The position numbers were made by a program, and so were the translations under genes. From Apostichopus japonicus (Eukaryota; Echinodermata; Holothuroidea; Aspidochirotida; Stichopodidae), in contig NC_092563.1 in NCBI RefSeq assembly GCF_037975245.1, positions 5,115,001 through 5,142,500 of the forward strand: 27,500 nt of DNA, given 5' to 3'. The notes under the pieces were generated by a model, which was given only the letters and a program-made list of their open reading frames with translations, was not told the origin of the DNA and searched no databases. Of the stretch, positions 27,321-27,500 are shown piece by piece (within the stretch, counting starts at the first letter, position 1; each line of letters opens with the position of its first letter).

Positions 27321-27500
27321 TGATAAATTAATGATGACGTCAGCTCCCCAGTGCAGGTCTAAGTTTGCTAATTGTTATTCATTGTTTCATAAATTCTAAT
27401 AACTCAACCAATATATTTTCTTTTAACTTCCTCTCTTGTCCCTCCACTGTTTATCTCCTGACTCTCCTCTTCCCCTGTTGCTTTCTTCTCTCCACCCCTT
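27321..27500. other. Window edge, pyrimidine-rich
   Basis: The last 80 bases of the plus strand are mostly C and T. I see no exon here. Confidence 0.4.

Noticed and set aside
1-27500. CRISPR array, bacterial operon or phage-like system
   Set aside because: The tandem repeats here are minisatellites without uniform unique spacers, and the genes are intron-containing animal genes.

Overview
This is a repeat-rich, AT-rich animal genomic window with GT-AG introns. No bacterial, organellar or plus-strand cellular gene is visible. The intron density, tRNA-derived SINEs, non-LTR retrotransposon tails and many short DNA transposons suggest a marine invertebrate, possibly a deuterostome such as an echinoderm. 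That assignment is an inference from style, not from a diagnostic gene.

Two multi-exon genes lie on the minus strand. The larger (14 coding exons, 24883 down to 11552) is the C-terminal 897 residues of a Dbl-family Rho guanine-nucleotide exchange factor of the PLEKHG4/MCF2L type. It has spectrin-like helices, a long acidic disordered segment in one 846-base exon, a DH domain, a PH domain and a serine-rich tail. Its N-terminal exons lie beyond the high-coordinate edge. All exon joins were checked for phase: the first eleven joins are phase 0 and the last two are phase 1.

The second gene (8 coding exons, 6877 down to about 1009) encodes a coiled-coil protein of the C20orf96 family. Its ATG is fixed by an in-frame stop nine bases upstream. 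Its 3' end is ambiguous: the last visible exon ends either in a TAA stop or at a strong splice donor that would carry it off the low-coordinate edge. The two genes are transcribed in the same direction and separated by about 4.7 kb of repeats. Nothing in the sequence links their functions.

The introns and the intergenic space are full of mobile DNA. Three hAT-like elements have CAGTGGCG-type ends and matching 8-base (or 7 of 8) target duplications: 8105-9402, 15870-16258 and 26662-27046. Two inverted copies of a roughly 350-base element with TTAA at both ends lie at 3494-3852 and 16918-17285. A 542-base element at 25972-26513 has GGGTACAC ends and a perfect 8-base target duplication TCCATAAC. 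Other inverted-repeat elements lie at 23564-24108, 24215-24531 and 27198-27320. There are also tRNA-derived SINEs, two non-LTR retrotransposon fragments, several minisatellites and long (TA)n tracts. The best candidates for undescribed biology are these non-autonomous transposon families, especially the 542-base element and the GC-rich hairpin module shared by the three hAT-like elements.
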